This document shows positions 45,301 through 56,093 of a DNA stretch of 64,000 bases, one piece after another. The stretch is from Silene latifolia (lineage: Eukaryota; Streptophyta; Magnoliopsida; Caryophyllales; Caryophyllaceae). Below the pieces are notes generated by a model. That model saw only the letters and a list, made by a program, of their open reading frames with translations, did not search any database and was not told the origin of the DNA. The translations under genes and the position numbers were made by a program. The first letter of the stretch is position 1. Each line of letters begins with the position of its first letter. The stretch is taken from the NCBI RefSeq assembly GCF_048544455.1, contig NC_133536.1:195365325-195429324 (forward strand), in the 5' to 3' direction.

Positions 45301-45621
45301 CGTCTAATGACTGGTTCAGTACTTGCTGATGCATGGTTGTAAGATTTGATTTTTCCAATGTTGACTTACCCTTATCTTGGACGACAGAACCCTGGTTCGC
45401 GACAGTATTCCCTCGTTCCATGAGATGAGACAAGTCATTTTTAATAGTTCAATTTTGAAAACTGGTTTAAAAAATTGTATGACCTCAACGATTATTTTTC
45501 TGAATTTAAGTGTAAACTCAAATGATTTAGAAAAAAAAAAAAAAAAAAAATTCTTTTTCTTTAAAATTTTGTTTTCTACTTTTAAGTTTCGTGGACGAAA
45601 CTTTTTCTTAGTGGGGGAGGT
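42371..45621 (+). other. Non-coding interior of LARD-like element 2
   Basis: No frame with a retroelement domain was found. Sequences near 44080-44700 and 44930-45260 are loosely repeated (CCTTGAGAGAG, AAACTCGTTYGRAAAT, TTTTTCCTCG...ATTTC), suggesting old internal duplications. The end (GTTTCGTGGACGAAAC) is a small palindrome just before the purine tract. Confidence 0.6.
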
Positions 45622-48535
45622 TGTAACACCCGCCATTTTTATAATCTATTTTCGTAACCGTATTTTATTTACGATTACGATTATATTTGTATGACTCGGA
45701 TTTATCTGTGAGCTATTTCTTTTCTTTCTTTGAATTCTTAAGTTCTCTTATGTCTCGAATATTTCCTTGTTTTCGAGAATTATTGTTATTTCTAACTATT
45801 TCAGCTTCGTCTTATTTATTCATTTAATTCGTATTCTAATTCTACTCCGAGTTAATTTGTTGGACTTCGGAAATTATTTCTATTGAACCTTATTTTTATT
45901 CTTACTCATTTCTAATCTCATATATTTTAATTCTTATTTATGAGATTTGAATTTTTATCTTTTAATTCACGATTTGATTTATTTATTTAATTAAATCCGT
46001 TCTTAGTTGTTTTGCAGTCCAATTTTTCAAATGGACCGAGTTTTATTCAAATGATCATTTTAAGATCAAAACCCATGCCTTTTTCGAGATATTTTAAAAG
46101 GTGTTTAACATCTTTTTATTTTATTTGCTCACATAATATCTTATTATTCACATATCTATCCCTCTTGCAAAAAAAGAAAAACAGTGGAACGTAACCCTAC
46201 TGCTTCCGCCGTTCTCTGTTTGCAAAAATAAAATTTACGTACGTGCTTGCCTTCTTGCTTCTTTATTTCCGTTTTACAAATTAATCTACGTACGTGCTTG
46301 CCTTCTTGCTTCTTTATTTCGATCGACCTTCCCTCATCATCCGTTCATCATATTCTAAGGGTTTGTAGAGGAGATATTGAAGCTAGCATATGTGGATTCG
46401 GATTCATAACAAGGTAACTACGACGTTACTCGGTATTACATCGATTTAATTGTTGTAGTTGTATGTATTATTGCATTTTTGTGGTTTATAAAGATTTATT
46501 CATTAATATGATTTTTGAACCATATAATTTCTGATCCCTTAATGTTTATAAATTATTTTGACTATGTATAAATTTTATTTTGTCAATAGGAATTTATTTG
46601 GTTGATTTGCAAGTTTTATGATTAAACCGATTAATATGATATAAAGATGGTATAAATTCGTTTTTATGATTTCCAGGAGGTTTAAATTATTTTTCTGGGT
46701 TAAATGATAGATTTTAAAATACCATGAATTTTCGTGGTAATTATTTTGGAGTTTTAGTATTTATTTCGTAATTTAAAGTATTGATGCAGTTTCTACGATT
46801 ATAGCGATTCTGTTCGGTTTTAATTATGTTAAAAATAGTAAATAAAATTGTAAATTTACAATATATTTTAGTATATGGAAGAGACATGGAGTATTAGGTT
46901 GTGTATAAATTTGTAGGTCTTCAATCATTATTTTCGATTTTTGGTGTATTTTACAAGTTTGATGAAAACCGTTGTTAAATCTGTCAAATATGTTCGTCTG
47001 TTTGTAAAAATCATATCACCTGTTTTTATTTCGAATTTGAAAAAGTGTAAAGAATAAACTCCTGTTATTTTAAAGTGTAGTGTCTGCATAAAAAATTTCA
47101 TAAGATTTAGACTTACGGTTTGGTCAGAATAAAATATTTGTGAACAGCTCGCCTGTAAAACGCGTTTCTGACTTCTCTCAAAGATTCATTTTTAAAAGAT
47201 ATTTTGCTTTTGATACAGTAGCTAATCTTTTTCTCAATGAAGATTTATCATGTTTAATTATGTTTAAAATTATGCCTTGCCTTAAAATGTTTTCTAAAAG
47301 TGGATTTATGAACTGAAACATTATGAGTGGCGTTTTCTGACAGTTTTTAGAAATGAATTTTTAGACCCCTGATACTTTCCTAATTTAAAGTTTGTTAAAA
47401 AATGAAAGTTGTAGCCAAACGCTACGGGAAACCATGAAAATTGGCCTTGCGTCATTTCTATTTTTCTTTAATTAATTATGAATTTTACAATATTACTGTT
47501 CAGTTTTACAAACTAGTGTAGAACTCCGTCTCATTAAAGCCTAAGTAATAAGTCTTTACTAAAGTACCTTAAGTCAAAGGATGGTCTTTAAAGTTTAATT
47601 TCAGTAACTTAATTTATTTAAAGTCCTTAAATAAATTTTATACTTTTGGTTTTAAGTTTAAGTTTTCTAATTTGAAGAAAATAAAAGTGTAGTTCACTTA
47701 CGAACCATTTGAATAATATACTATATCACTTGGAATATTGTTAAGTTTGGAATAATGAAAGTAAAGGCAAAGAATAATAAACTAAGGCATACGGGTTCTT
47801 ATACGGCTATATGATTGGGTATCCTGCGGGCGGTACAGATTGTCGTAGAGTCATGTACATGTACTTAGACTGGGACTACGCACTGCGTGGTAAGACGAGT
47901 CCTGTTATAGTTTGTTGTCTAGTGAGTGGACTTGGAGTTGGTCACCTTTGCGTGACACTGAGTTCCCGAAACTAGTGTAAGATGCTGCGGTATCAAGGAG
48001 TATAGCCAAAGTGAAAATCTAGCCTGAACTATATTATTTCCATTCTGTCTTTTGAATATTTTGCTTTTAAGCATGCAGCACGTTGGTTAACGTGATTTGG
48101 TAACCATATTTTGTTACTTATGTTTTATAACATTTCAATTTACTTTGATATATTATTTGCATCTGTAACATTTATATCATGTGATATGGCTGGGAGAACG
48201 TCGAGTTACTCCCCACTGATCGTGGCTGTTATGTTTATAACATGACAGGTGTTAGCTTTGCTGGGGATTTCTGTGTGAGCTAGCGAGTAGTTTGCAGATC
48301 CTACTCTGTTTTTCTGCTTTCTTTTATGGTTTTAGTTTGAACACTTTGAGGAATTTTATTTTCGCCCTTTTTATAAAAGTGGCAATTGTTTAGACTTGAC
48401 CATTTGTTTTTTTTTATACTTGGGAATTTTATACATTCTCAATTCATAACAGTTAGAACTTTTATCTTTGTGTATTTAATCCCATTCGACAGTGTTTCCG
48501 CCACTGTTTTGCACTAGATTTTATAGGGGATTACA
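45622..48535 (+). repeat. 3' LTR of the LARD-like element 2
   Basis: Direct repeat of 39458-42370, preceded by the purine tract at 45609-45621 and followed by the target duplication TGGTC. Confidence 0.92.
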
Positions 48536-48952
48536 TGGTCGTCTCGTAAGCAACGAGCCATCTCGTGCTCGTCCACTGAAGCTGAATTTAGGGCAGTCGC
48601 AGCCACAACCACCGAATTGTTATGCCTTCTCTCTCTCTTACAGGAACTTGGTATCCGTGCTCCTCAACCCCCAGCCATCTATTGTGATAATTTATCTGCT
48701 ACTCATTACTCGGCGAATCCTGTGTTTCATTCGAGGATGAAGCATCTCGCAATTTCGTTTCACTTTGTAAAAGAGCAGGTTCGACTTGGCTCTATTCGTG
48801 TGCAACATATTAATGGAACCGATCAATTGGCGGACACACTCACCAAGCCCCTGCATAAGCCACGCTTCATTGAGCTATCATCCAAGATTGGTCTTCGTCT
48901 TCGCCCGTCCATCTTGAGCGGGAATGTTGAAGATATTACTTGCTCCAAATAA
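48536..48952 (+). mobile_element. Copia-1 RNase H C-terminal part
   Basis: This carries the end of the Copia RNase H: SSTEAEFRAVAATTTELLCL, IYCDNLSATHYSANPVFHSR, KHLAISFHFVKEQV, and INGTDQLADTLTKPL. The coding end reaches into the 3' LTR (stop near 48952), as is common in Copia elements. Confidence 0.88.
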
Positions 48953-49280
48953 TTATTCATAATTATTTGTTAATATTGTGCATATCTCGGTTGTTACTAA
49001 CAGCTTGTGTACACACCTCTTGTTATCTTTTTGTTCCTATTTTCATGTAGTTGTTATCTTGACTAGCTCCTTAGATTTAGGTGTGTTTATACCCTAATTG
49101 TAACTATAAATACATATGTAATTAGCTACTGTTAATTATCAATCAAAACTTATTCTTTATAGCAGCATGATTCCACCACCGACATACCAAAGAAACATAA
49201 ATAAAATCTTGAATAGTTTCCAACTTCATTGATATGGCCCCAAGAAGATCAAGAGGCATCGTACACCAATCTCGGGCCAT

Positions 49281-51044
49281 CTGCTACTACAAAAGAAAAC
49301 AGGATTTGTATTACGAAAGGTCATGGGGGTACTTCAGTAAAGCTACTCCGTATACTGTAAGGGAACTAATACAATTTGTACGGAATACGGATAACGCAAA
49401 AGGGAAAGGGAGTACTAAAAATTTTGTTGATAATGGTACATCCATCGCAAAACGTATCAGGTAAAGCCGATTAACAAAAACAAAAAATATCGAGACAGTA
49501 ATAGGTACTTTAGCAAACCTGAAGATGTTGAAGAAGCTCTTCTAAAGTATAGGCAATCAAGTTGTATGTACAACCAAGTTTTTCGTGTTTTTATTTTATT
49601 TGTTATTAGTAATATAATATGTAGTTTGTAGTTTTTGTTAGATTTGATTATCTATTCATACGGGGGTTTTAGGTTAGAAATCGAGTCTAATTTATTTTGC
49701 TTGTTATGATTTCCTTAGCTTGTTTGTTTAGGAAACATGATTTCCTTGTTTGTTTAGGGATAGAGATTTAGAAATATGCGGAATTAAAATTTGGAAGTTG
49801 AACACCTTACCAAATCATGTGTGTGGTATTATTGCCTAAATAAAACAGCATAAATAAAAACGATGATAATAAACATTACAATCAGTATTACGCTGGGTAT
49901 TGAGTTCAATTTGATTGTCGTGTCTAACTGTCTTGTGTGTTCAACAACCAATTCTGTGTTTTTTTGGGTTATTATTTATTTGTACAGAGTAGCTAATACT
50001 TGAATTTAGTACATCTGGTTGAGTTTGGTTCAAGTCATTTTGAATTTGGTGAATTTTGGGTTATAGTCTTGGGACGGAGCCAGAATTTAAAAGTATGTCG
50101 GGCTACATTTTGAAACTATAAACTTTTTGTTTATTCAAAATTGTCCAATTAATACTTATAACTTATGAGCCGAAAATGATAATGTAAAGAGTACTTTCGA
50201 TTGACGAGAATCTTTTTGTTTCAGGCAACCATTTATAACCACAAAGTATATACTTAAAAAAAATGTGGAATATCTTTGTGAAAGTCCAAAAAAATGGAAA
50301 TTTGGAACATTTTAAAAAAAGTAGAGTAATTTTTTGTAAAAATTTAAAACAACGATTCCGAAAATTTCATATGAAGCAACGAAGGGAAGATAGCGAATTC
50401 CTTATCCCATTTTGTGTCGCACTATACTCAACTTGTGAGTTGTGACACATCATTAGTTTAAAAGAATTTGCTATCAATCTTATCAAATGAATGATGATGT
50501 GTCGGGAGTATCAATTTAATCCACTTTAACTTATTTATTATACTTTTGGAAGAAAAAGAAGACGTTAAGAGTCTTGAGCTTGCACCAATTGCAATTTGAT
50601 TTGTTCTTTTAGAACCCATCCAACCAGTTGTGCTAAACTAATGGGTTGAACATTTTAGGTCGAGTTCGGGTTGGGCGGTTATTTTCGGGTCAACTCTTAT
50701 CATTTTATATGAATAATAATTAGTGTGCAATACTAAACATTGGGGTCAGGTTATAAGGGCCGGTGTTAATTCGGGTTCGGGTCAAATTCAGGTGTCCAAT
50801 TGGGTTATTCGGGTTCTTAAACTAAAAAAAGATGAACTTGCCATGTAAAAACTCCCAAAATGGTTAATTTAATGAGTTCTTACTTTTGTATTTTAATTTT
50901 ATTGCAATATAAAATTTGTTGCTCAACATATCAAATTTCCTTTGTAAAGAATTCCAAAAACGAATAATTAATCGTTATAACCAGACACTTCCGAAACAAA
51001 TACTACTTAAATAACATACTTCCTTACTTCAAAAGTTGAATAGT
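49281..51044. other. FBX5-FBX6 intergenic region
   Basis: 49281-49830 is the FBX5 5' flank, homologous to flanks of other array members (GTTCAACAACC, TTAGGTTAGAAATCGAGT, GGAAACATGATTTCC). 50590-50820 holds degenerate GTTCGGGTTGGG/GGGTCAA repeats as at 6600-6770. 50830-51040 is the FBX6 3' flank, homologous to that of FBX5. The 60-80 codon frames here look fortuitous; no gene is seen. Confidence 0.55.
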
Positions 51045-52232
51045 TTAAAGTTGAGGAATAAACCAAGTCGGTGGGGAGATTAAGGAGCGCATATCATCAC
51101 CTTCATAAAATTCGTCTATTTCACCTGTCTTCATGTCGAAAACACCCATGTCATGTCCACCAAACTCTTTTGGCTTATGCCAAAACGTATTTTCATCATC
51201 GGTAAAATATATACAACTTTCTTGCAAATATTTGCCCGATGAAACACACATAGAAGAATTGCAGCCTACTAACAATGTGAGACCACACAATTCTTCTATT
51301 TCTTCCCAAAGCTTGTTGGTAGGATTGAGTTTGAATACCTCAAAAAAAAAATAGGTTCGATAAACAATGTCTAAATCATAAGCTACCCCATCTCCCACCT
51401 CCTCCTTGTATCGTATCACCATGATGAGTTCACCACCGGATTGAACAAGATATTCTTTGTTGAACGCGTAGTTCAACTCCTTTCCTAAAATATGAGGTTG
51501 TCTTGGTGAATAATCGATTTGTTTCATGAACTCCATATTGAAAAATTCCTCGGCATTCCAATACACAAGTCTTCCATCACGGAACAAAGCAAATACATGA
51601 TCATCCATCGCCACCACATCAACCATTTCATAATCTGCTTTATCAGTGAGTATCAACGTCCATGATGGATCGCCAGGACGAGCTACAGCTACACACCCAG
51701 ACACACAAATTGCCACAATAACGAACTCATGATGACAACTTTGAGACGCTCTAAGAACAATAATCTTTGTTACAAAACCTTGCAAACACCATGTACTGTA
51801 CTCATCTCTTGAATCGAAGCATTCAGGATCGTAGCTCATAAGGTCTGAGATGTTTTCGAAAGACGGGAAAGGAATATGAGCCTTGGAGACGGGATTAAAC
51901 AACTTAACATTTAGATGACGGTCAATCATAGCAACCCAACCATAAGCTGAACCCGAACACCTTGTTTCAAACGTCTCCGGGAGAGGCAACTGGTAACACT
52001 TATTATTCATAAGATTGAAGATCTTGCGAAGACAATTTGGATTTTGTTTATTGTTTTCGGCTAGTAAAAGCCATGGTGTTGGAGTAGCCCTCCAGTTGTT
52101 CTTTATTGAGGACGCAGCATGATTCCACCAACGACATACCAAAGAAAAATAAATAAAATCTTGAATAGTTTCCAACTTCATTGATATGGCCGCAAGAAGA
52201 TCAAGAGGCGTCGTACACCAATCTCCGGCCAT
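51045..52232 (-). CDS. F-box/DUF295 protein FBX6
   Basis: The protein has 395 residues from MAGDWCTTPLDLLAAISM at 52232. An intron acceptor-like GTAG directly precedes the ATG, and the shared donor is at 52362-52363. The F-box is at residues 4-45 (PLDLLAAISMKLETIQDFIY, VCRWWNHAASSI). The DUF295 propeller includes TPWLLLAENNKQNPNC, CSGSAYGWVAM, VDVVAMDDHVFALF, SGGELIMVIRYKEE, YFTDDENTFW, FGGHDMGVFDM and PPTWFIPQL. It is intact and full length. It is the nearest relative of the disrupted FBX5. It probably acts as an SCF adaptor; the substrate is unknown. Confidence 0.88.
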   Translation of the reverse strand: MAGDWCTTPLDLLAAISMKLETIQDFIYFSLVCRWWNHAASSIKNNWRATPTPWLLLAENNKQNPNCLRKIFNLMNNKCYQLPLPETFETRCSGSAYGWVAMIDRHLNVKLFNPVSKAHIPFPSFENISDLMSYDPECFDSRDEYSTWCLQGFVTKIIVLRASQSCHHEFVIVAICVSGCVAVARPGDPSWTLILTDKADYEMVDVVAMDDHVFALFRDGRLVYWNAEEFFNMEFMKQIDYSPRQPHILGKELNYAFNKEYLVQSGGELIMVIRYKEEVGDGVAYDLDIVYRTYFFFEVFKLNPTNKLWEEIEELCGLTLLVGCNSSMCVSSGKYLQESCIYFTDDENTFWHKPKEFGGHDMGVFDMKTGEIDEFYEGDDMRSLISPPTWFIPQL

Positions 52233-52856
52233 CTACTAACAAAAGAAAACAGAATTTGCATCACAAAATCCGATTAACAGCAACAACAACAATAATATAA
52301 TAATAATAAGTAGGAAGAATAATACAGCAAGAATGCCAACAATAGCAGCCTAAAGGGAAATACCTGAAGACGTTATTCGAGAAGCTTTTTTTGTGTGAGG
52401 TATGGCAATCGGGTAGAGATGTTGATTGTGTTGTATGTTTAACAACGTTAGATTTGATTATCTATTTGACTATTTGAATATAGGGGTCTAAGTTTTTAGG
52501 TTAGAAATCGAGTCAATTTATTTACCTTAAACTCATATTTTGATTTCCTTTTTTCTTTAGGAAACATGATATTTCTACCCTTAAATATTTGCTAAATCAA
52601 ATAGATAAAGATAGAGGTCCTTTTTGGCAGAAGCAGATTCATGATATCGTATAACGTTAGCAGAATACGGTTAACAGATTTCAGTAGCATGTTTGACTAT
52701 AAAAAAAAATCAGTAGAATTAAAAAAGTTGTTTGGTAATTAGCAGATTTTAAAATAATTAGAATGGTTTCATGAATAAAATAAACTAGTATTGGTGTCCG
52801 CCTTCGCCCCGATTACCTCTACTTATCATTAATTAGCAGATTTTAAGATAATTACA
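52233..52856. other. FBX6 leader and flank (duplicated block)
   Basis: The predicted 5'-UTR intron runs about 52233-52363. 52583-52800 is homologous to 1-32 plus 448-650, with the empty site of the 33-438 insertion at 52606-52614. Near 52785 AACTAGTATTGGTGTCCGCC hints at an old inverted Helitron end. No gene is seen. Confidence 0.55.
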
Positions 52857-52978
52857 ATGATGTTCCAATATACAAACGATGCATCATTGTACAAAGCAAC
52901 TACATAACCATCCATCGCCACGACATCAAACATCCTAATACCTATATCTTGCTTCAAACTGTGTTTGTCATTACTAAA
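52857..52978 (-). pseudogene. F-box/DUF295 gene fragment (second copy)
   Basis: This matches the inside of FBX7/FBX1 (GATGCATCATTGTA, CCATCGCCACGACATC), coding for the ALYND.SLVYWN propeller region. It is the same relic as 648-747 but retains 22 bp that copy 1 lacks. The DNA element at 52979 follows directly. Confidence 0.72.
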
Positions 52979-53666
52979 CGTAGTTGCTAAATCCCGCACA
53001 CCATTTTACTACATCCCGCACATTTTACCTCTAGATTCCATTAGTACCCTTCATATTAAAAGGGAATAAAAAAATAAAAAATTCTCTCACACACCATCAC
53101 CAGAGATTCTGACCACCATCCCTCACCCTCGACCACCCATCCCCAAACTCCGACGACCCACGACCACCCTGCGTCATCGTCCAAACACTCCCGCGATGTC
53201 GACCTCCATCACCATCGATCGGAACAGACTCAATCCCTAGCACAACCCAGTCCCCTTCTCCCTTCCTCAACACCGACCAACGGCCGTCAACTTCCGTCGC
53301 AATAGAATCTCCGTCGTCGACTTATCTTATCCCTATCTCCGTCGACGGTCGGTGGTGAAATCCCGTATTGTGGACTGGTTGTACTTCGGGGCATTTAATT
53401 GATTTCTTATATTTAAAGTTTTTTAAGTGTCCGTCGACTTCGATTCCGTCAACTTTAATGCCGTCGACCCTCCGTCTCTGATGCTCCCTTCCCCTCTCTC
53501 CGTTATCGGCTAATGGTGGAATCCGGGTGGTTGGTTGGTTGTCTATGGTGGTAGTTAATTGGGATTTCTTAGTTTAGGTTTTTTTTATTTGTCTCTCCAT
53601 TTGGGTGTAAAAAATGAGAAGGGTATAATCGGAATAAGGTGAAAAAATGTGTTGGATGTAGTAATC
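52979..53666. mobile_element. Non-autonomous DNA element, one end lost
   Basis: This 0.7 kb is absent from the paralogous site after position 747. Near its left end, TTACTACATCCCGCACATTT (53006 onward) is an imperfect inverted match to AAAATGTGTTGGATGTAGTA (53644-53664) at its right. A second copy of the left motif (TGCTAAATCCCGCACACC) lies further out, so the right outer part is probably missing at the Copia junction. The middle is GC-richer, with many GTCGAC/CCGTCG words. No ORF is recognised. The superfamily is uncertain. Confidence 0.5.
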
Positions 53667-53887
53667 TGGAAGTTTTTATGAATGTTTTAATGTTGTTGAA
53701 TGAGTTGATGCACAACGTAATAGGTTACAATTTATACAAGACGACGGAATCAAATCAAACTAATCTTTTCCTAATGTAAAAGATGTGTCATACAATATTT
53801 ACGTGATATTTTCCTAAAAACGTGTGAATGTGATAATATCGCAATATCGAATATTTACGCAATATTATCTCAATATTATCTCCAACA
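53667..53887 (-). repeat. 3' LTR of Copia-2
   Basis: 221 bp. Read on the minus strand it starts TGTTGGAGATAATATTG and ends AAAAACTTCCA. It looks identical to 58180-58400. Confidence 0.92.
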
Positions 53888-53894
53888 CCCTCCC

Positions 53895-56063
53895 TCAAGT
53901 TGGAGCGTATCCGTCGGATATGCCTAACTTGTCAAGCAGATCTTCAAAACGCGTGCGTCCTAAGGCTTTGGTTAGAATGTCGGCGAGTTGAGATCGAGTA
54001 TGAACATAGCAGGGAGTGATGACGCCGTTACGGATGTGATGACGAATAAAGTGACAGTCAATCTCGATATGCTTGGTCCGTTCATGATAAACCGGATTGT
54101 TGGATATATGCATAGCACTTTGATTATCACAATGTAACTGAACGGAATCAGAAATACCAATTCCAAGCCCTTTAAGTAAGCCTTTTAACCAAATAACTTC
54201 GCAAATTGCCGATACCATGGCTCGATACTCGGCCTCTGTGGATGATAAAGAAACCGTGGCTTGCTTTTTCGTTTTCCAAGAAATGGGTGACCCACCAAGA
54301 CACACGAAATAAGCAGTGATAGAGCGACGAGTAATCGGACAACTCCCATAAGAAGCATCACAGTAGGCCTCAAGAAGCAAGGGCGAATTAATGCGAAACA
54401 CAATCCCTTGACCCGGACTTCCCTTCAAATATCGAACAACTCGCAATGCCGCTTCCCATTGAGACTGAGTTGGCTGTTGCATAAATTGCGATAATATGTG
54501 TACCGAGTAGCAAATTTCGGGACGTGTAAGAGTCAAATAGATTAGCTTACCCACCAGCCGTCGATATTTAGTTGCATCTTCCAAACCCGCGTCTGTCGCA
54601 AGAGCAAGCTTATGTTTCTCATCCATCGGTACCGTGGCTGGTTTGCATCCCAGGAGACCCGTTTCCGTCAACAAGTCAAGAGTATATTTTCTTTGACAAA
54701 GAAATAACCCCTTTGAACTCCGTGCAACTTCAAGACCGAGAAAATATTTTAACTTACCCAAATCCTTCATTTTAAAGCATTTGCTAAGATAGGATTTAAA
54801 AGCAGAAATAGCTGTAGGATTATTTCCGGCAATGACTAAATCATCAACGTAAACAAGGATGTGCATTTCAACTCCATTTTTACGAAATGTAAATAGTGAA
54901 TTATCGGAAGCGCTCATAAGAAAACCATAAGAGGATAAAGCATTAGCTAACTTCGCATACCAGCATCTCGGGGCTTGACGAAGACCGTACAGAGACTTGC
55001 GAAGACGACAAACTTTACCCTCCATTCCACGACTGAAACCAGGCGGCATACGCATATACACCTCCTCCGACAAATCGCCGTGAAGAAATGCATTATGAAC
55101 ATCCATTTGATGTAATTCCCACTGCTTAATTGTTGCAACGGCCAAGAAGGTACGGACTGTCACCATTTTCACGGTGGGAGCAAATGTTTCCGTAAAATCG
55201 ACCCCAGCCTTTTGATGATTTCCAAGAACAACGAGTCGAGCTTTGAAGCGCTCGACGGTACCATCGGATTTGTGTTTTATTTTAAACACCCACATGCACC
55301 CAATGACACTTTTGCCGGCTGGTAAGGTACTAACCGTCCAAGTATTATTTGTCTCAAGTGCTGCTATTTCTTCGCCCATGGCTTTTCGCCAACGAGGGTC
55401 ATTCATAGCCTCCTTAAAAGACTTTGGCTCAATATCACGACTTAAGGCTGCAAGAAAGTGACGATGTGGTTTCGAAAAAGTAGCATAATTTACAAAATGA
55501 GTTATAGGATAAGAGCTACCTGAGACGGGAATTGATGCGGGTGACTCGGCCAAAATCGTGTTAATGTGATCCCAACGAACAAAATCCCTGTGATTTTTGT
55601 TAGGAATTTTTTCTCGCTTTCCACGACCCAAATATGTGTCCGTTTCAGTCCCCATGACCTTCTCATTAGCAATATTATTACCTGCAACTTCATAGGTATT
55701 CGAACTACCCTCGCTACCACCATTCGATCCCGGTGCTGTTTCGTGTACAGGAGACCGTGGCTCTGTGATATGCGCATCAGGCCCCTGTTCGTCAACAGTC
55801 CTCTGTTCCGTCCTTTGTTCGGTGTGGGAATTAACAGGAACATCCGGAGTATAATCAGCATCAAAGGTCGAGCTCATAGAACGGTCATTATCCTGCTCCG
55901 TTGTATTAGCGAAGGGAAACTCGGTTTCAACAAAACTTACATCCCGAGACTGAAAATATTGCCTTGTCTCAAGATCGTAAAGACTCCAACCTTTCTTTCC
56001 GAAAGGATAGCCAAGAAAAACGCAGCGTCTACTTCGACTATCAAATTTATCACTCGGATTCAT
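53895..56063 (-). mobile_element. Copia-2 reverse transcriptase/RNase H part
   Basis: A 722-codon frame. The N-terminus carries the integrase C-terminal region (FDSRSRRCVFLGYPFGKKGW, YFQSRDVSFVETEF). A low-complexity linker leads to the Copia RT (WRKAMGEEIAALETNNTWTV; GCMWVFKIKHKSDGTVERFK; YGLRQAPRCWYAKL; ILVYVDDLVIAGNN as the YVDD site). RNase H ends it (AYCDASYGSCPITRRS, SSTEAEYRAMVSAICEVIWL, HTRSQLADILTKAL). Part of a fossil element. Confidence 0.9.
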
Positions 56064-56093
56064 ATTTTTTGCATATGCTAAGCATCCAAAGAT

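Larger units (their letters stand above)
39458..48535 (+). mobile_element. LARD-like LTR element nested in Copia-1
   Basis: It has LTRs of about 2913 bp, a target duplication TGGTC (39453-39457 and 48536-48540), and ends TGTAACACCC ... GGATTAC(A). A primer-binding-site-like TGGTATCGAGC starts at 42373 and a purine tract TAGTGGGGGAGGT lies at 45609-45621. The 3.25-kb interior has no recognisable gag or pol. TGTAACACCC ends resemble Tekay/Del-type Gypsy LTRs, a possible helper lineage. By eye the LTRs differ at about 15-20 of 2913 positions, so it is younger than the LARD-like element at 13113. Fossil. Confidence 0.88.
37881..49161 (+). mobile_element. Ty1/Copia element in FBX5, degraded
   Basis: The 3' LTR is 48924-49161 (TGTTGAAGATATTACTTGC to TTCTTTATA). 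The left end is an LTR fragment at 37881-37974. Flanking GCAAC (37876-37880) and GCAGC (49162-49166) look like a target duplication with one difference. Recognisable parts are reverse transcriptase (from about 38330) and RNase H (to 48952), with a purine tract just before the 3' LTR. A LARD-like element (39458-48535) is nested in the RNase H part. Broken fossil; only part of a Copia coding region is represented. Age is uncertain because only about 94 bp of LTR can be compared, and they look near-identical. Confidence 0.88.
36510..49280 (-). pseudogene. F-box/DUF295 gene FBX5, disrupted
   Basis: Three pieces of one family member occur in order on the minus strand. The N-terminal F-box is at 49162-49280 (MARDWCTMPLDLL, ISMKLETIQDFIYVSLVCRW). 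The first propeller part is at 37573-37880 (SSIKNNWRATPTPWLLLSEN, CSGSAYGWVAMIDRRLNVKL). The remaining propeller is at 36510-37271 (IDYSPSQPHILGEEL, YFTDDENVFW, FGGHDMGVFD, PPTLFIPQF). The TRIM at 37272-37572 and the Copia element at 37881-49161 interrupt it. FBX6 is the closest intact relative. The remaining coding parts are little decayed, so silencing is recent. Confidence 0.9.
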
